49,910 nt of DNA from Prevotella sp. (GTDB taxonomy: Bacteria; Bacteroidota; Bacteroidia; Bacteroidales; Bacteroidaceae). Of the stretch, positions 1-9,247 are shown piece by piece (the first letter of the stretch is position 1; each line of letters begins with the position of its first letter). A model generated the notes under the pieces. That model saw only the letters and a program-made list of their open reading frames with translations, was not told the origin of the DNA and ran no database searches. Made by a program: the position numbers and the translations under genes. The stretch is from contig JAFSRY010000057.1 in the NCBI GenBank assembly GCA_017445845.1, positions 1 to 49,910 of the forward strand, in the 5' to 3' direction.

Positions 1-1
1 C

Positions 2-346
2 GCCGACGAGACCACCGAGGGTCTGAAAGGCGTGTACGAAGAGACGGTCATCACCGACGGCCTCGACAAGATCTACTTCTGGGCTGCTGCCGACGGTGCG
101 TTCAGCAATGCCACGAGCAAACTGACCGTGCCTCCCACCCGCGCCTACCTGCAACTGACATCAGCCCCCGCTGCCGCTGGTGCCCGCCTGATGGTGAGCT
201 TCGACGGCGAGGCCACGGGCATAGCCACCATCAGCCGTGACGGCCAGACGGACATCCAGACCGTCTACGACCTGCAGGGCCGCCGCGTCAACAGTCCGGT
301 GCGGGGTGGCCTCTACATTGTGGGTGGAAAGAAGATTGTCTTTTGA
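2..346 (+). CDS. C-terminal end of an exported protein with a T9SS-like tail (5' truncated by window edge)
   Basis: The reading frame is open from the first bases of the window, so this is the last 114 codons of a longer gene; the visible GTG at 32 is not the true start. The end reads VYDLQGRRV, then a short spacer, GGLYIVGGKKIVF and the stop. This matches the short C-terminal sorting-like tail common on Prevotella surface and secreted proteins (type A T9SS-like; export route inferred). The preceding stretch has the alternating hydrophobic pattern of a beta-sandwich and no recognisable catalytic motif. A 52-residue peptide gene follows after 44 bases, as it does after three other tail-bearing genes in this window. 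What the protein does is unknown because its main domain lies outside the window. Confidence 0.8.
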   Translation, partial: ADETTEGLKGVYEETVITDGLDKIYFWAAADGAFSNATSKLTVPPTRAYLQLTSAPAAAGARLMVSFDGEATGIATISRDGQTDIQTVYDLQGRRVNSPVRGGLYIVGGKKIVF

Positions 347-390
347 GCATTGGAGATTGAACATTGAAACATTAAAAACAAACGATTGAT

Positions 391-549
391 ATGAAAAAGA
401 ATTATAAAGCTCCCATGATGACGGTGGTGAACCTGCGCCTGCAGCACCATATCCTCGTTGCCTCGGAGAACCTGAGCGGTGCGCGCAGCGTCAGCGAAGG
501 CACTGCCGGCGCTCGCGGTGATAACGGCGGTTGGGAAGACGAGGACTGA
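391..549 (+). CDS. Short peptide gene of the MKKxYxxP family (copy 1)
   Basis: This ATG-to-TGA frame encodes 52 residues. It begins MKKNYKAPMMTVVNLRLQ, has a hydrophobic I-L-V-A-S centre near residues 21-25, a Gly/Ser/Ala-rich variable part, and ends GGWEDED. There is no classical signal peptide. It is supported as a real gene by three relatives in the window (16657, 20516, and 46717 on the minus strand) that share the M-K/R-K start, Y-x-x-P, the central hydrophobic-hydrophobic-x-x-S and an acidic Trp-containing end. Each follows a gene that ends in a T9SS-like tail; here the gap is 44 bases. The function is unknown. Plausible roles are a secreted peptide, a processed precursor, or a partner of the upstream surface protein. 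Confidence 0.7.
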   Translation: MKKNYKAPMMTVVNLRLQHHILVASENLSGARSVSEGTAGARGDNGGWEDED

Positions 550-602
550 GCCGACCGTGAATGTCGTAATGACACTCTCATAAGACATGTGTATAAAGGA
601 CA

Positions 603-641
603 CCCCCGGCCTGCGCTGCGAATAGCTGGCAGTGCCGGGGG
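603..641 (+). terminator. GC-rich hairpin after the peptide gene
   Basis: The arm CCCCCGGCCTGC at 603-614 pairs with its complement at 629-641, with one bulged T. It lies 54 bases after the peptide stop. No T-run follows, so it may be a terminator, an RNA-stabilising hairpin or a repeat rather than a standard intrinsic terminator. Confidence 0.45.
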
Positions 642-642
642 G

Positions 643-1150
643 TTCAAAAGGAAACACGACATTTCAGAAATTGAAAGTGCCATTTTTCATGTGATTTAAA
701 CAGATACTACAATTCGATGCTTATGAGAAGCTTCTCATAAATGCAATCGCGATGCCAAGCAATTCTGCGGGCTGACGGACTCTCTGGCAAGGGGCACTAA
801 CAAACTCGACTCCGCTTTCAACGCATCATTCGCATCGCTGAACGTGGTCAAGGTCATGATGAAGGAAAGGGGAATGGAATATTCCATGTCCAACTTCAAG
901 TTGCTGATGACCAACACGGGCGCACCGAGCTTCGCGGTTGAACTTTTTCGACCGCAAAGGTACACAATAAGAGGGTGTGTCATAGAACATTCGAAGAAGT
1001 GTCGTCCTCACAGATGATTCGGGCCTTTTTCTTGCCGGCATAGGCTTGCTGCCTTTCGAATGTTTCTCTGTCCATGAACCAAACAAATCAACTTCTTCCT
1101 GCAAGGAATAAGGAAAAAAGCTACACATCCAAATTTATTCAGGAAATTTC
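643..1150. other. Gene-free stretch with a degenerate open frame
   Basis: There is no convincing gene between the hairpin and the promoter of the GH127 gene. On the plus strand the frame is open from 727 to 1017 and encodes a protein-like stretch (LTDSLARGTNKLDSAF, then NVVKVMMKERGMEYSMSN, then LLMTNTGAPSFAVELF). It has no proper start and follows an in-frame stop at 724-726. Its composition looks like formerly coding DNA, so it may be a gene relic. I do not recognise the family. Confidence 0.35.
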
Positions 1151-1181
1151 TTTCTACTCTCAAAGGTTTTTCGTACTTTTG
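1151..1181 (+). promoter_or_regulatory. Bacteroidetes-type promoter for the GH127 gene
   Basis: TACTTTTG at 1174-1181 fits the Bacteroidetes -7 consensus TAnnTTTG, and TTTC sits 19 bases upstream at 1151-1154 near the -33 position. Transcription would start near 1187, giving a very short leader before the ATG at 1198 or the in-frame ATG at 1207. Confidence 0.6.
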
Positions 1182-1197
1182 TGCCATTATAATCAAT

Positions 1198-3234
1198 ATG
1201 TATAGAATGAAAAAGAGTTTGCTGAGTGCTTTAGGAATGTTTCTTTTGGCAACCGTTTCGGTGTCTGGAGCTGATGGCAGAGAATATATCGAGAACCGTG
1301 CTCCATTGGTGGAGAAGACATATATGCAGCTTCCCTTGGGCAGTATCAAGGCAGAGGGTTGGCTGAAGGAACAGCTGTTGCGGATGCGCAGTGGACTGAC
1401 CGGTCATCTCGACAGCATATACGAACAGGTGTGCGGACCTCGCAACTGCTGGCTCGGCGGCGACGGCGATGCCTGGGAGCGCGGCCCTTACTGGATCGAC
1501 GGCCTGCTGCCATTGGCCTATATCCTCGACGACGATGCCTTGAAACAGAAGGTGAAGCCCTGGATAGAATGGACATTGGCCTCACAACAAGAGAGCGGGC
1601 AGTTTGGTCCCACTGTCGACCGCAGCTATGAGCCGGGGCTACAGCGCAACAATGCCCAAGACTGGTGGCCACGCATGGTGATGTTGAAAATCATGCAGCA
1701 GTACTACATGGCAACGGGCGACGAGCGTGTCATCGCCTTCCTCACCCGCTACTTCCGCTACCAGTTGCAGGAGCTGCCCAAGAACGACCTCGGTCACTGG
1801 AGTTTCTGGGGACAACGTCGTGGCGGCGACAACCTGCAAGTGGTCTATTGGCTTTATAACATCACTGGCGACAACAGCCTGCTCGAACTCGCCAACCTCA
1901 TCCACAGCCAGACCCACGACTGGACCCGCATCTTCACCTCTGGCGACGAGCTATACAGACAACTCAGCCTCCACTGTGTGAACCTTGGTCAGGGGTTCAA
2001 GGAACCTGTCGTCTATTGGCAACAGTCCCACGACCCGAAACACCTCAATGCCCCGAAGCAGGCCATGCGTACCATCCGCAACACCATTGGTCTGCCCACA
2101 GGACTATGGGGCGGCGACGAACTGTTGCGTTTCGGCGAGCCCACGGTCGGTTCAGAGTTCTGCACCGCCACCGAGATGATGTTTTCTCTGGAAAGTATGC
2201 TTGAGATTACCGGCGACGGCCAGTGGGCCGACCACCTGGAACGTGTGGCCTATAACGCCCTGCCCACGCAGGCCGACGATGCCTTCACCGCCCGTCAATA
2301 CTACCAGCAGGTCAACCAGGTCAACGTCACACAGGCCTGGCGACAGTTCTCGACACCCCACGACGACACCGACCTACTCTTCGGCACCCTCAACGGCTAT
2401 CCCTGCTGCACCTGCAATATGCACCAAGGGTGGCCTAAGTTCGTCCAGAACCTATGGTATGCCACGACCGACAAAGGACTTGCGGCACTTGTCTACGGAC
2501 CATCGGAAGTGACGGCCCAGGTTGCCAACGGACGCACCGTCACCATCAAAGAAGAAACCTGCTATCCCTTCGGAGAGGAAGTCAGGTTCACCATCAAGAC
2601 CTCCCCCACCCTCTCCAGAAAGAAGAAGGCAAAAGCCGCCCCCGTCACATTCCCGTTCCATCTCCGCATTCCTGCCTGGTGTGAGGACCCGAAGGTATCC
2701 GTCAACGGGACCCCACTGGAGGGCTTGGGAGCCACACCCGTTATCGACCGCACATGGAACGACGGAGATGTCGTCACCCTACGTCTTCCCATGCAGGTTC
2801 GTTCGAGCCGATGGTATGGCGGCAGTGCCTGCATTGAGCGGGGACCGCTGGTCTACGCCTTGAAGATGCAGGAGAATTGGACCCGGAAGTCTTTCGACGA
2901 CAGCCACCGTCAGTATGGCGACTGGTACTATGAGGTGACGAGTCCGTCGCCTTGGAACTACGGTCTGCGCCATCAAGCCGTCGACCATCCCGAACAATTC
3001 TTTGAAGTAACGACCGCACCCCAATCCTCCTATCCTTGGAACGTCGGCAATGCCCCGGTCACCCTTCGTGTGAAGGCATTGCGGATGAAGGACTGGTCGC
3101 TGGCCCGCAACTCCTGCGGTCCCATCAGCTACTACACCCAGCAGGGGCGCGACTATGAGGACGAAGAAACCGACATAGAACTCATTCCTTACGGATGCAC
3201 CACGCTCCGCATTGCCGAGTTCCCCGTCAGATGA
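1198..3234 (+). CDS. GH127-type beta-L-arabinofuranosidase, exported
   Basis: The gene encodes 678 residues with an N-terminal signal peptide (MKKSLLSALGMFLLATVSVS). An ATG at 1207 would give a tidier signal start and a longer leader. The body is the (alpha/alpha)6-barrel glycosidase formerly called DUF1680. The metal/catalytic set of the family is present: SEFC gives Glu320 and Cys322, and YPCCTCNMHQGW gives Cys403 and Cys404. This matches the Glu-Cys-Cys-Cys zinc site described for the GH127 enzyme HypBA1, in which the first Cys of the CC pair is the nucleophile. The family releases terminal beta-L-arabinofuranose from arabinosylated glycans. With a signal peptide it probably acts in the periplasm. 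The neighbouring GH9 gene on the opposite strand suggests a plant-glycan setting. The exact substrate, or membership in the related GH146, cannot be settled here. Confidence 0.88.
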   Translation: MYRMKKSLLSALGMFLLATVSVSGADGREYIENRAPLVEKTYMQLPLGSIKAEGWLKEQLLRMRSGLTGHLDSIYEQVCGPRNCWLGGDGDAWERGPYWIDGLLPLAYILDDDALKQKVKPWIEWTLASQQESGQFGPTVDRSYEPGLQRNNAQDWWPRMVMLKIMQQYYMATGDERVIAFLTRYFRYQLQELPKNDLGHWSFWGQRRGGDNLQVVYWLYNITGDNSLLELANLIHSQTHDWTRIFTSGDELYRQLSLHCVNLGQGFKEPVVYWQQSHDPKHLNAPKQAMRTIRNTIGLPTGLWGGDELLRFGEPTVGSEFCTATEMMFSLESMLEITGDGQWADHLERVAYNALPTQADDAFTARQYYQQVNQVNVTQAWRQFSTPHDDTDLLFGTLNGYPCCTCNMHQGWPKFVQNLWYATTDKGLAALVYGPSEVTAQVANGRTVTIKEETCYPFGEEVRFTIKTSPTLSRKKKAKAAPVTFPFHLRIPAWCEDPKVSVNGTPLEGLGATPVIDRTWNDGDVVTLRLPMQVRSSRWYGGSACIERGPLVYALKMQENWTRKSFDDSHRQYGDWYYEVTSPSPWNYGLRHQAVDHPEQFFEVTTAPQSSYPWNVGNAPVTLRVKALRMKDWSLARNSCGPISYYTQQGRDYEDEETDIELIPYGCTTLRIAEFPVR

Positions 3235-3531
3235 ACAAAATGTGAAACATAAATATGTAATCTAATCATGAAAAAGAGTATTCACTCTGTTCGCCTCTGA
3301 GAACTACGAAAAGGCGGTCGGCACCGTCAGCGACATAATCAGGCGTGCGCTCGACCTCCCATGAGGAACTGATTGTAAGACTCGACGAAGTGAGCAGCCT
3401 CTGTCACGTTGTCATCATCAAGTCTCCGCTGCCCCTGTCCTACACATCGACGTTCTTCGAATTCGATTGCGGCTATAGGAACGCAGAGTGTGAGGCGGCA
3501 ATCTTTCCTAAACGACGAAACTACCAAACGA
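3235..3531. other. Intergenic stretch with possible gene relics
   Basis: A tiny frame starts at 3268 (MKKSIHSVRL, then stop). In a shifted frame it is followed by LFASENYEKAVGTVSDII to a stop at 3363, then by another open stretch (HEELIVRLDEVSSLCHVVII) in a further frame. This looks like a frameshifted, decaying gene, but no family is recognisable. No clear terminator was seen between the converging genes on either side. Confidence 0.3.
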
Positions 3532-5910
3532 CTAATCTTTCACTTTTCCTCCTGCCCAGGCAGCGAGCGTGCCGAGGAAGCGGCTGACGGGTTCTATCCA
3601 TATCTCCTTGAACGTTGCGTAGGCCGACGGATGCCAGTAGGGTTCGTCGTTTTGGAAGCTGTCGATGCCTACAGCCAGTGCTCCTACCGTGTTATGAGTG
3701 CAATAGACGAACATCGTCGGGAAGTCATAGCCCACGCCATACATCAGGCTCTGTCCGAAGGGGTTGCGCCCGACGATCCACTCCAACTGCTGCTGCACGA
3801 GGTCGAGGCCTTCCTGGTCGTTGAGCAACGTAGAAGCCTCGGCCAGTGCCCATGCCGATGCAAGGTGGCAGTTGGTGCTTCCATGGAAGTTATAGTTGTC
3901 CCAGATGGGGAAGGTGCGTAGGGCGTAGTGCTCGTTGAGTTGTGTGCCTGCCTCATACTGCAGGAGCGCATAGTTCTTGCTTTCGTTTGCCTTCTGCTTC
4001 ATGTCGGCACGACGATAGATGCCGTTAGGAACGAGGTCAAAGGGAGCCGCGACGGCACAGCCGGGTTTGAGGAAGCTGTTGCTGTAGAGAGAAACGGCAT
4101 CGACCCAACTCTTTCTCTCGGCAGCCTCGGGGAAGACCTTGCAGAGTGCGTGCAGAGCCAACATCGGCACCTCTTCGAAAGAGGCGTGGCAGAAGTGTTG
4201 CAACTGCTGGCGACTCGTGTCGCTATAGAAATATCCGGCATAGGGAATGCCCTCACTGAAAGTCTGTTCCTGACAAGCAATGACGAGCCTGCCGAACTTC
4301 TTCGCAGCCGCCTCATAGCGGGTTTCACCGAAACGCTCATAGAGCAGTGACGAGGCGATGGCTCCCCAGGCAGCATCGATGAGTGGCACGACGGTGTGCG
4401 CCTCATTGGTCAGACAGGCCTGCTCCCAGTTGTCAATGGCAGCGGCAAGCAGTTCTTCTTTCCTGTCGGCAAGGGTCGGCAGACGATCGGCGGCCATCAG
4501 GAAGACTGCCGTGCCCTGAAAGTTCTCCCATGACACATTCACAGCTTCACAATAGGCATCATCGTAGGTACCTACTTCGTTGTCGGAATAGATGCGCTGG
4601 GTAATCCATGTGACATGACGGCCACCCTTGAACCGTGTATTCAACAGCCAACTGACTCCCCATGCGGCTTCCTCTTCGATTCTCTCAGCGAGCGTCGTGA
4701 GCTTCGGGTCCTTCCTAACCACATCGAGACAATTCATCAGCGCATAACAGCCGTCGGCTGTGCGCCAGAAGCCTTGCGAAAGGTCGCCGGCATCGTGCCA
4801 GCCACCATTGGCAGGCTTTGTCTCGTCTTCGAAATAGGCATAGCTATCCTGATGGCACACGCTGTGGATGCCCGACACCGCAAAGCCGCATCGCTGGCTG
4901 AAATAGAAGTTCAATGCCGCGAACAAGGGCTGCAGCCAAACATTCTCACCGATGGTGAACGGTTTCGACTCATAGTCGCCATAGCGCAAAGTATAGGTGC
5001 CTGGTTTGTTGAAGGCCGAGAAGTCGAGTGAGGCGAAAGTATTGCCCTTGTTGCTTACACGCTTCGGTTCACCCGTGAAGACGGCATTTCCCTTCCCATC
5101 GACCACAGAGAACTCACTGTCGTCGGCAGAACGGATGAGTGCCACCTTGCTGTCATCAGGACGATAGCCAATATGAGAGAAGGCAAACTGTCCTTCCGGC
5201 ATTGCCCAACCAGAGTAGTGGTCGGGTTCTACACGCTGCAACTCGAGGTGATCAAAGTCGATGGTCACATACTGTTCGCCCATTTCGCGGTCGTAGCCCA
5301 CAAGGGTCTGCCATATCTCGAAGCGCACGATGCTGTCGCGTTTCATATAGTCAATTTCCCACGTCACCTGCTGCCATTGGCCCTGCTTCAGGTCAACGTT
5401 CATCTCGCGGCCCGGCGTGAGGGTTTCCTCGGGGTTGACAGCATCGACCAGGTCGAAGGCGAGGTTGACATTGGAATTTTTCGACGGATGGATATAGACC
5501 CAAAGGGAGAGACGGTTATAATGGGTCCAGTCTTGCGGACCGTCGAAGGTCAGCGCAACACAAACCTCTCCCCCCTGCAGGCCGTTGTAGGCATCCTTCG
5601 GTTTACGATTGGCTTTGATGTGTTCGCGGTCGAGCATCGACATGTGATAGCGCAGCGACTGGCTTCCGTCCTTGCAACGCTCGACAGTATAGGAAATATC
5701 TACGGGGCCTTTCTTCACTTCCCATCGTCCGTTGCCCTCCATGTCTTCAAGGAGTAGCGAGTCGAGAACTTCTTTCTGTGCCCACTTTGTCACAAGGGCA
5801 TTCTCCATATTGGGTTCCAGGGGGAACGGCTTCAAAAAGTCGTCTCCCTTCTGCGAACAGGCCACGCAACCCAACAGCGCCGCCAGCAGGTAAGCATTGA
5901 TGTTTTTCAT
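3532..5910 (-). CDS. GH9 family glycoside hydrolase lipoprotein (endoglucanase-type)
   Basis: The product has 792 residues. The N-terminus MKNINAYLLAALLGCVACSQ is a lipoprotein signal with candidate lipid-bearing cysteines at 15 or 18. Residues about 45-225 form a beta-sandwich resembling a carbohydrate-binding module, about 230-320 form the Ig-like domain typical of N-terminal CelD-type regions (GYRPDDSKVALI), and the rest is the GH9 (alpha/alpha)6 barrel. The catalytic base motif GGWHDAGD is at residues 369-376 (Asp373, Asp376). The C-terminal KEIW Glu769 aligns with the family's acid residue. GH9 enzymes cleave beta-1,4-glucans and related polymers; as a lipoprotein it probably sits at the outer membrane. 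The substrate could be beta-glucan or xyloglucan; sequence alone does not decide. Confidence 0.88.
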   Translation of the reverse strand: MKNINAYLLAALLGCVACSQKGDDFLKPFPLEPNMENALVTKWAQKEVLDSLLLEDMEGNGRWEVKKGPVDISYTVERCKDGSQSLRYHMSMLDREHIKANRKPKDAYNGLQGGEVCVALTFDGPQDWTHYNRLSLWVYIHPSKNSNVNLAFDLVDAVNPEETLTPGREMNVDLKQGQWQQVTWEIDYMKRDSIVRFEIWQTLVGYDREMGEQYVTIDFDHLELQRVEPDHYSGWAMPEGQFAFSHIGYRPDDSKVALIRSADDSEFSVVDGKGNAVFTGEPKRVSNKGNTFASLDFSAFNKPGTYTLRYGDYESKPFTIGENVWLQPLFAALNFYFSQRCGFAVSGIHSVCHQDSYAYFEDETKPANGGWHDAGDLSQGFWRTADGCYALMNCLDVVRKDPKLTTLAERIEEEAAWGVSWLLNTRFKGGRHVTWITQRIYSDNEVGTYDDAYCEAVNVSWENFQGTAVFLMAADRLPTLADRKEELLAAAIDNWEQACLTNEAHTVVPLIDAAWGAIASSLLYERFGETRYEAAAKKFGRLVIACQEQTFSEGIPYAGYFYSDTSRQQLQHFCHASFEEVPMLALHALCKVFPEAAERKSWVDAVSLYSNSFLKPGCAVAAPFDLVPNGIYRRADMKQKANESKNYALLQYEAGTQLNEHYALRTFPIWDNYNFHGSTNCHLASAWALAEASTLLNDQEGLDLVQQQLEWIVGRNPFGQSLMYGVGYDFPTMFVYCTHNTVGALAVGIDSFQNDEPYWHPSAYATFKEIWIEPVSRFLGTLAAWAGGKVKD

Positions 5911-5983
5911 CGGGTTTTGATTCTGTTGTTATTCCCTTTGTCGTTATGACGCTAATCCGTTATAACGTTATTCTGATTTTTAG

Positions 5984-8900
5984 TTACTTCAGCATCTCTC
6001 TCACGGCGCGTTCCAGCTGGGTGTCATGACCAGCGAGGAAGTCTTCGGGCGAGTTATATACTTCGATGTCGGGGTTGAGCTGAGTGTTCTCGCCGAAGCG
6101 TCCGTCCATCCCCTGACAGCCCACCTGAGGAATGCCAAACACCATGCCATTGATGAGTGTCTCCCACCATACTGCCGTCATCGTGCCTGCAACAGGCGTG
6201 CCGATGAGCTTGCCGATGCCCAGCGTCTTGTATACCCACGGAAAGCCGTGACCATTGCTATAGTCGTCTTCGCACATCAGCACACACGACGGCTTGGTCC
6301 ACTTGTTATAGGGGTCGCTGCCGACATACTTTCCGTGAGGAATAAACTTCTGATACTCTTTTCCTGAGAGCAGGGTGCAGAGGTCGTCGTGCAACCAGCC
6401 GCCGCCGTTGTGTCGCTCGTCGACGATGACGGCTTCCCGATTGCGGTTCTCGTCGCTGAGCAGTTCACGATAGACCTCCCGGAAACTGCCGCTGTCCATT
6501 TTTCTTACATGAACATAAGCCAGCCTTCCACCCGACAAGGAGTCGACTAACTGGCGGTTGCGGTCGACCCAACGCTCATAGAGCAGGTCGGTCTGCTGAC
6601 TCTGCGAGATGGCCCTCACAACCACATCGAAGCGTTTCCCGTCGGAAGGATTGAAGACCGACAGACGCACAGGCTTGCCCGCCTTTCCGTCGAGCAGCGG
6701 CTGATAGTCCATGTCTTTCGTGATGGCGGTACCGTCAATCTTCTCGATGACAGAGCCTGCGACGACACCCGTCTTCTTCACGGCAAAAGGCCCGCGCTTG
6801 ATGACCTCTTTTACCAGTAGTCCTTCACCATCGTAGTCGCTGTCGAAGAACAGTCCGAGATAGGCCGACGACAAGCTGGGGCCGCCGGGATAATAACGGG
6901 CACCGGTGTGAGAGCCGTTGAGTTCGCCCAGCATCTCACTGAGCATTTCTCGGAAGTCATACTCATTGTTAATGTATGGAAGGAAGCGGCGATAGCTCTC
7001 GCGATACATCTCCCAGTCTACTCCGTGAAGGTCTTCAACATAGAATTTGTCTTTCACCTGCTGCCAGATGTGGTCGAAGATATACGCCCGCTCCTCATAG
7101 GGCCGGTAGTTGAAGACTGTCTCGAAGTCAATGTTCTTCTGCTCCTTCTTGCCGATGTCAATCTTCTTGATGTTGCCGCCCGAACAGATGAAGAGGTTCT
7201 TGAAGTCTTTGTCGGCGAACATCTGGCCACTGACACCCTTCATCACCTTCTCGGTCTTGTTTTCCTTCAGGTCATGCTTCCACAGGTCGAGTCCGCCTTC
7301 AAAAGCCGACTGATAATAGAGTGTGTCGCCACCGGGAGAGAGGATGGCATCGCCCAGACGCGACGAGTTGACGGTCAGCCGCTGGATGCGGTCACGACAA
7401 GCGGACACATCCCCTGACAACGCCTCAGCAAGAGAGAAGGTGGCCTCGGGCTTGTCATCATCCTTCTTGTTATCTTTTCCTTTCTTCTTGTTCTCTTTGC
7501 CATCCTTCTTCTCATCCTGAGCGGGAGAGGTCTTCTTATGGGCTTCATCCCACAGGGCACGCTCTTCCTTGGTCATCAGAAAACGCTCGTAGGCATCGAT
7601 ATCGAAGAACATGATGTAACAGTCGCTCTCTGCACCCCAGCTGCCATGACTGCGGTAGCCGGCACGGTCACTCTCGAAAATCATGGCCTTTCCACCGAGC
7701 ACCCAACGGGCAGAGCCTTCGTTATATCCGCTTTGGGTGAGGTTATAGAGCATAGAACCGTCGGCACTGACCACTGCCACATCTTTGCTGTTCCAACCGC
7801 CACGTCCGATATAGCTCGTCAGAAGCCACTTGGAGTCGGGACTCCACTCGAACCATTCGTCACCGTCGCTGTAAGAGAAGTTGAAGTCTTTCTCCATGAT
7901 GCGCCTCACCTGCCTGGTCTGCAAGTCCATGACACAAAGGGCTCCGCGGTCCTCGATAAAAGCCAGCTGCTTGCCGTCAGGACTGTATTGGGGCTGGAAG
8001 GAGGTGATGTCAGTTTGTGTGAGCCGCTCTTCCACCATCTCCGTTGCATAGGGGAACAGTTTCTCGTCGTCCTTGGTCAGACGGGTCTGGTAAACCTGCC
8101 AATGGCCGCCACGTTCGGCAGCATAAGCCACGGCACGACCATCGGGAGCAAAGCATACGGAACGTTCCTGCTCGGGGGTATCGGTGATTTGTTTTGTGGT
8201 TTTATATTCTACGGATGTCACGAAGATATCGCCACGCAATACAAAGGCGACCTGCTTGCCATCTTTCGACACGGCAATGCCCGAGGCTCCCGAAGTGCGG
8301 GTCTGACGGATGAGGTCACGGTCCTGACGGTCGGCGATGATGCTGACGTTCAGCTTCTGCGGCTCCTGTCCGGCCTTCATGGTGTAGAGCTCACCGTCGT
8401 AGCTGAAGCAGAGGGTGCCGTCGTGAGCTGCCGTGAGGTAGCGTACGGGATGATGCTTCATCTTCGTCAGTTGCCGCTCCGAGCCCTGCAGCGTGCGAAG
8501 GTATACATTGCTCGTTCCGTCCTGTTCGCTCAGATAGTAATACGACTGTCCGTCGGCAGCCCATACCGGGTTGCGGTCCTCGCCGGCAAAAGAAGTCTGC
8601 TTGGTGTGTCGGCCTTCATGGACGAGCCAGATGTCGCGGGCGATGGGCGACTGATGGTGCTTGCGGAACTCATCCTCATAACCTTTCTTGTCGTAATAAA
8701 GGGCATCGCCTTGGGCATTGAAGCACAGACCTTCCATCGTCAATGCCGAATAGAGGCTGGGACGGCCACCATCGACAGACACCTCGTAGACTTGCGGGAA
8801 CTGGGCACTGGGGAAGATGATAGACTCTGCCGTTGGCATGATATTGGACAGGAAGAGTACCGACGAATCATCTTTGAACGTCAGGGGCTTCTCACTGCCA

Positions 8901-9220
8901 CTATTGGTCGTCAGCCGCCGTGGTTCACCGCCCTCCATATTAATAATGTACACGTCGAGACTGCCCTCGCGGCTGGAAGCAAAGGCGATGCGGCTGCCGT
9001 CGGGGCTCCACACGGGACTTGACTCATAGGCAGCATTGCTGGTGAGCTGTCGTGCTGCACCGCCCTTGGCCGAAACCGTGTAGAGGTCGCCCTTATAAGA
9101 GAACACCACCGTCTGCCCGTCGGGCGAAATGGCACAATGGCGCAACCACAACGGGTGTTCCTGAGCCTGCACTGTCATAGCGGCAAGCATGAACACCATG
9201 GAAAGAATCTGTTTCTTCAT
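5984..9220 (-). CDS. Tricorn-like S41 protease with beta-propeller and PDZ domain
   Basis: The product has 1078 residues with a signal peptide (MKKQILSMVFMLAAMTVQAQ). Residues about 25-550 and 600-700 carry PD40/WD-like propeller blades (ISPDGQTVVF, WSPDGSRIAF, YSPDGKQLAF). A Lys/Asp-rich linker lies at about 560-595. A PDZ domain at about 780-870 precedes the S41 peptidase domain. Tricorn-type catalytic residues are recognisable: His771 in LNGSHTG, Ser988 in DDYSNGHGF and Glu1044 in RFGENTQLNPD. Family members degrade peptides; in Bacteroidales they are exported and probably periplasmic. The charged linker is longer than usual. It lies 73 bases upstream of the GH9 gene on the same strand and may be co-transcribed, though the functions look unrelated. 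Confidence 0.88.
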   Translation of the reverse strand: MKKQILSMVFMLAAMTVQAQEHPLWLRHCAISPDGQTVVFSYKGDLYTVSAKGGAARQLTSNAAYESSPVWSPDGSRIAFASSREGSLDVYIINMEGGEPRRLTTNSGSEKPLTFKDDSSVLFLSNIMPTAESIIFPSAQFPQVYEVSVDGGRPSLYSALTMEGLCFNAQGDALYYDKKGYEDEFRKHHQSPIARDIWLVHEGRHTKQTSFAGEDRNPVWAADGQSYYYLSEQDGTSNVYLRTLQGSERQLTKMKHHPVRYLTAAHDGTLCFSYDGELYTMKAGQEPQKLNVSIIADRQDRDLIRQTRTSGASGIAVSKDGKQVAFVLRGDIFVTSVEYKTTKQITDTPEQERSVCFAPDGRAVAYAAERGGHWQVYQTRLTKDDEKLFPYATEMVEERLTQTDITSFQPQYSPDGKQLAFIEDRGALCVMDLQTRQVRRIMEKDFNFSYSDGDEWFEWSPDSKWLLTSYIGRGGWNSKDVAVVSADGSMLYNLTQSGYNEGSARWVLGGKAMIFESDRAGYRSHGSWGAESDCYIMFFDIDAYERFLMTKEERALWDEAHKKTSPAQDEKKDGKENKKKGKDNKKDDDKPEATFSLAEALSGDVSACRDRIQRLTVNSSRLGDAILSPGGDTLYYQSAFEGGLDLWKHDLKENKTEKVMKGVSGQMFADKDFKNLFICSGGNIKKIDIGKKEQKNIDFETVFNYRPYEERAYIFDHIWQQVKDKFYVEDLHGVDWEMYRESYRRFLPYINNEYDFREMLSEMLGELNGSHTGARYYPGGPSLSSAYLGLFFDSDYDGEGLLVKEVIKRGPFAVKKTGVVAGSVIEKIDGTAITKDMDYQPLLDGKAGKPVRLSVFNPSDGKRFDVVVRAISQSQQTDLLYERWVDRNRQLVDSLSGGRLAYVHVRKMDSGSFREVYRELLSDENRNREAVIVDERHNGGGWLHDDLCTLLSGKEYQKFIPHGKYVGSDPYNKWTKPSCVLMCEDDYSNGHGFPWVYKTLGIGKLIGTPVAGTMTAVWWETLINGMVFGIPQVGCQGMDGRFGENTQLNPDIEVYNSPEDFLAGHDTQLERAVREMLK

Positions 9221-9247
9221 ATTTAAATTGGTTTTATAATAATCATC

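Noticed and set aside
3339-3527. A 62-residue minus-strand frame between the GH127 and GH9 genes
   Set aside because: No promoter, no signal and no family features; the stretch looks like decayed coding DNA on the plus strand.
7538-9022. A 494-residue open frame antisense to the S41 protease gene
   Set aside because: It is the shadow of a high-GC coding frame with strong codon periodicity on the other strand; the protease has clear catalytic motifs in the opposite strand.
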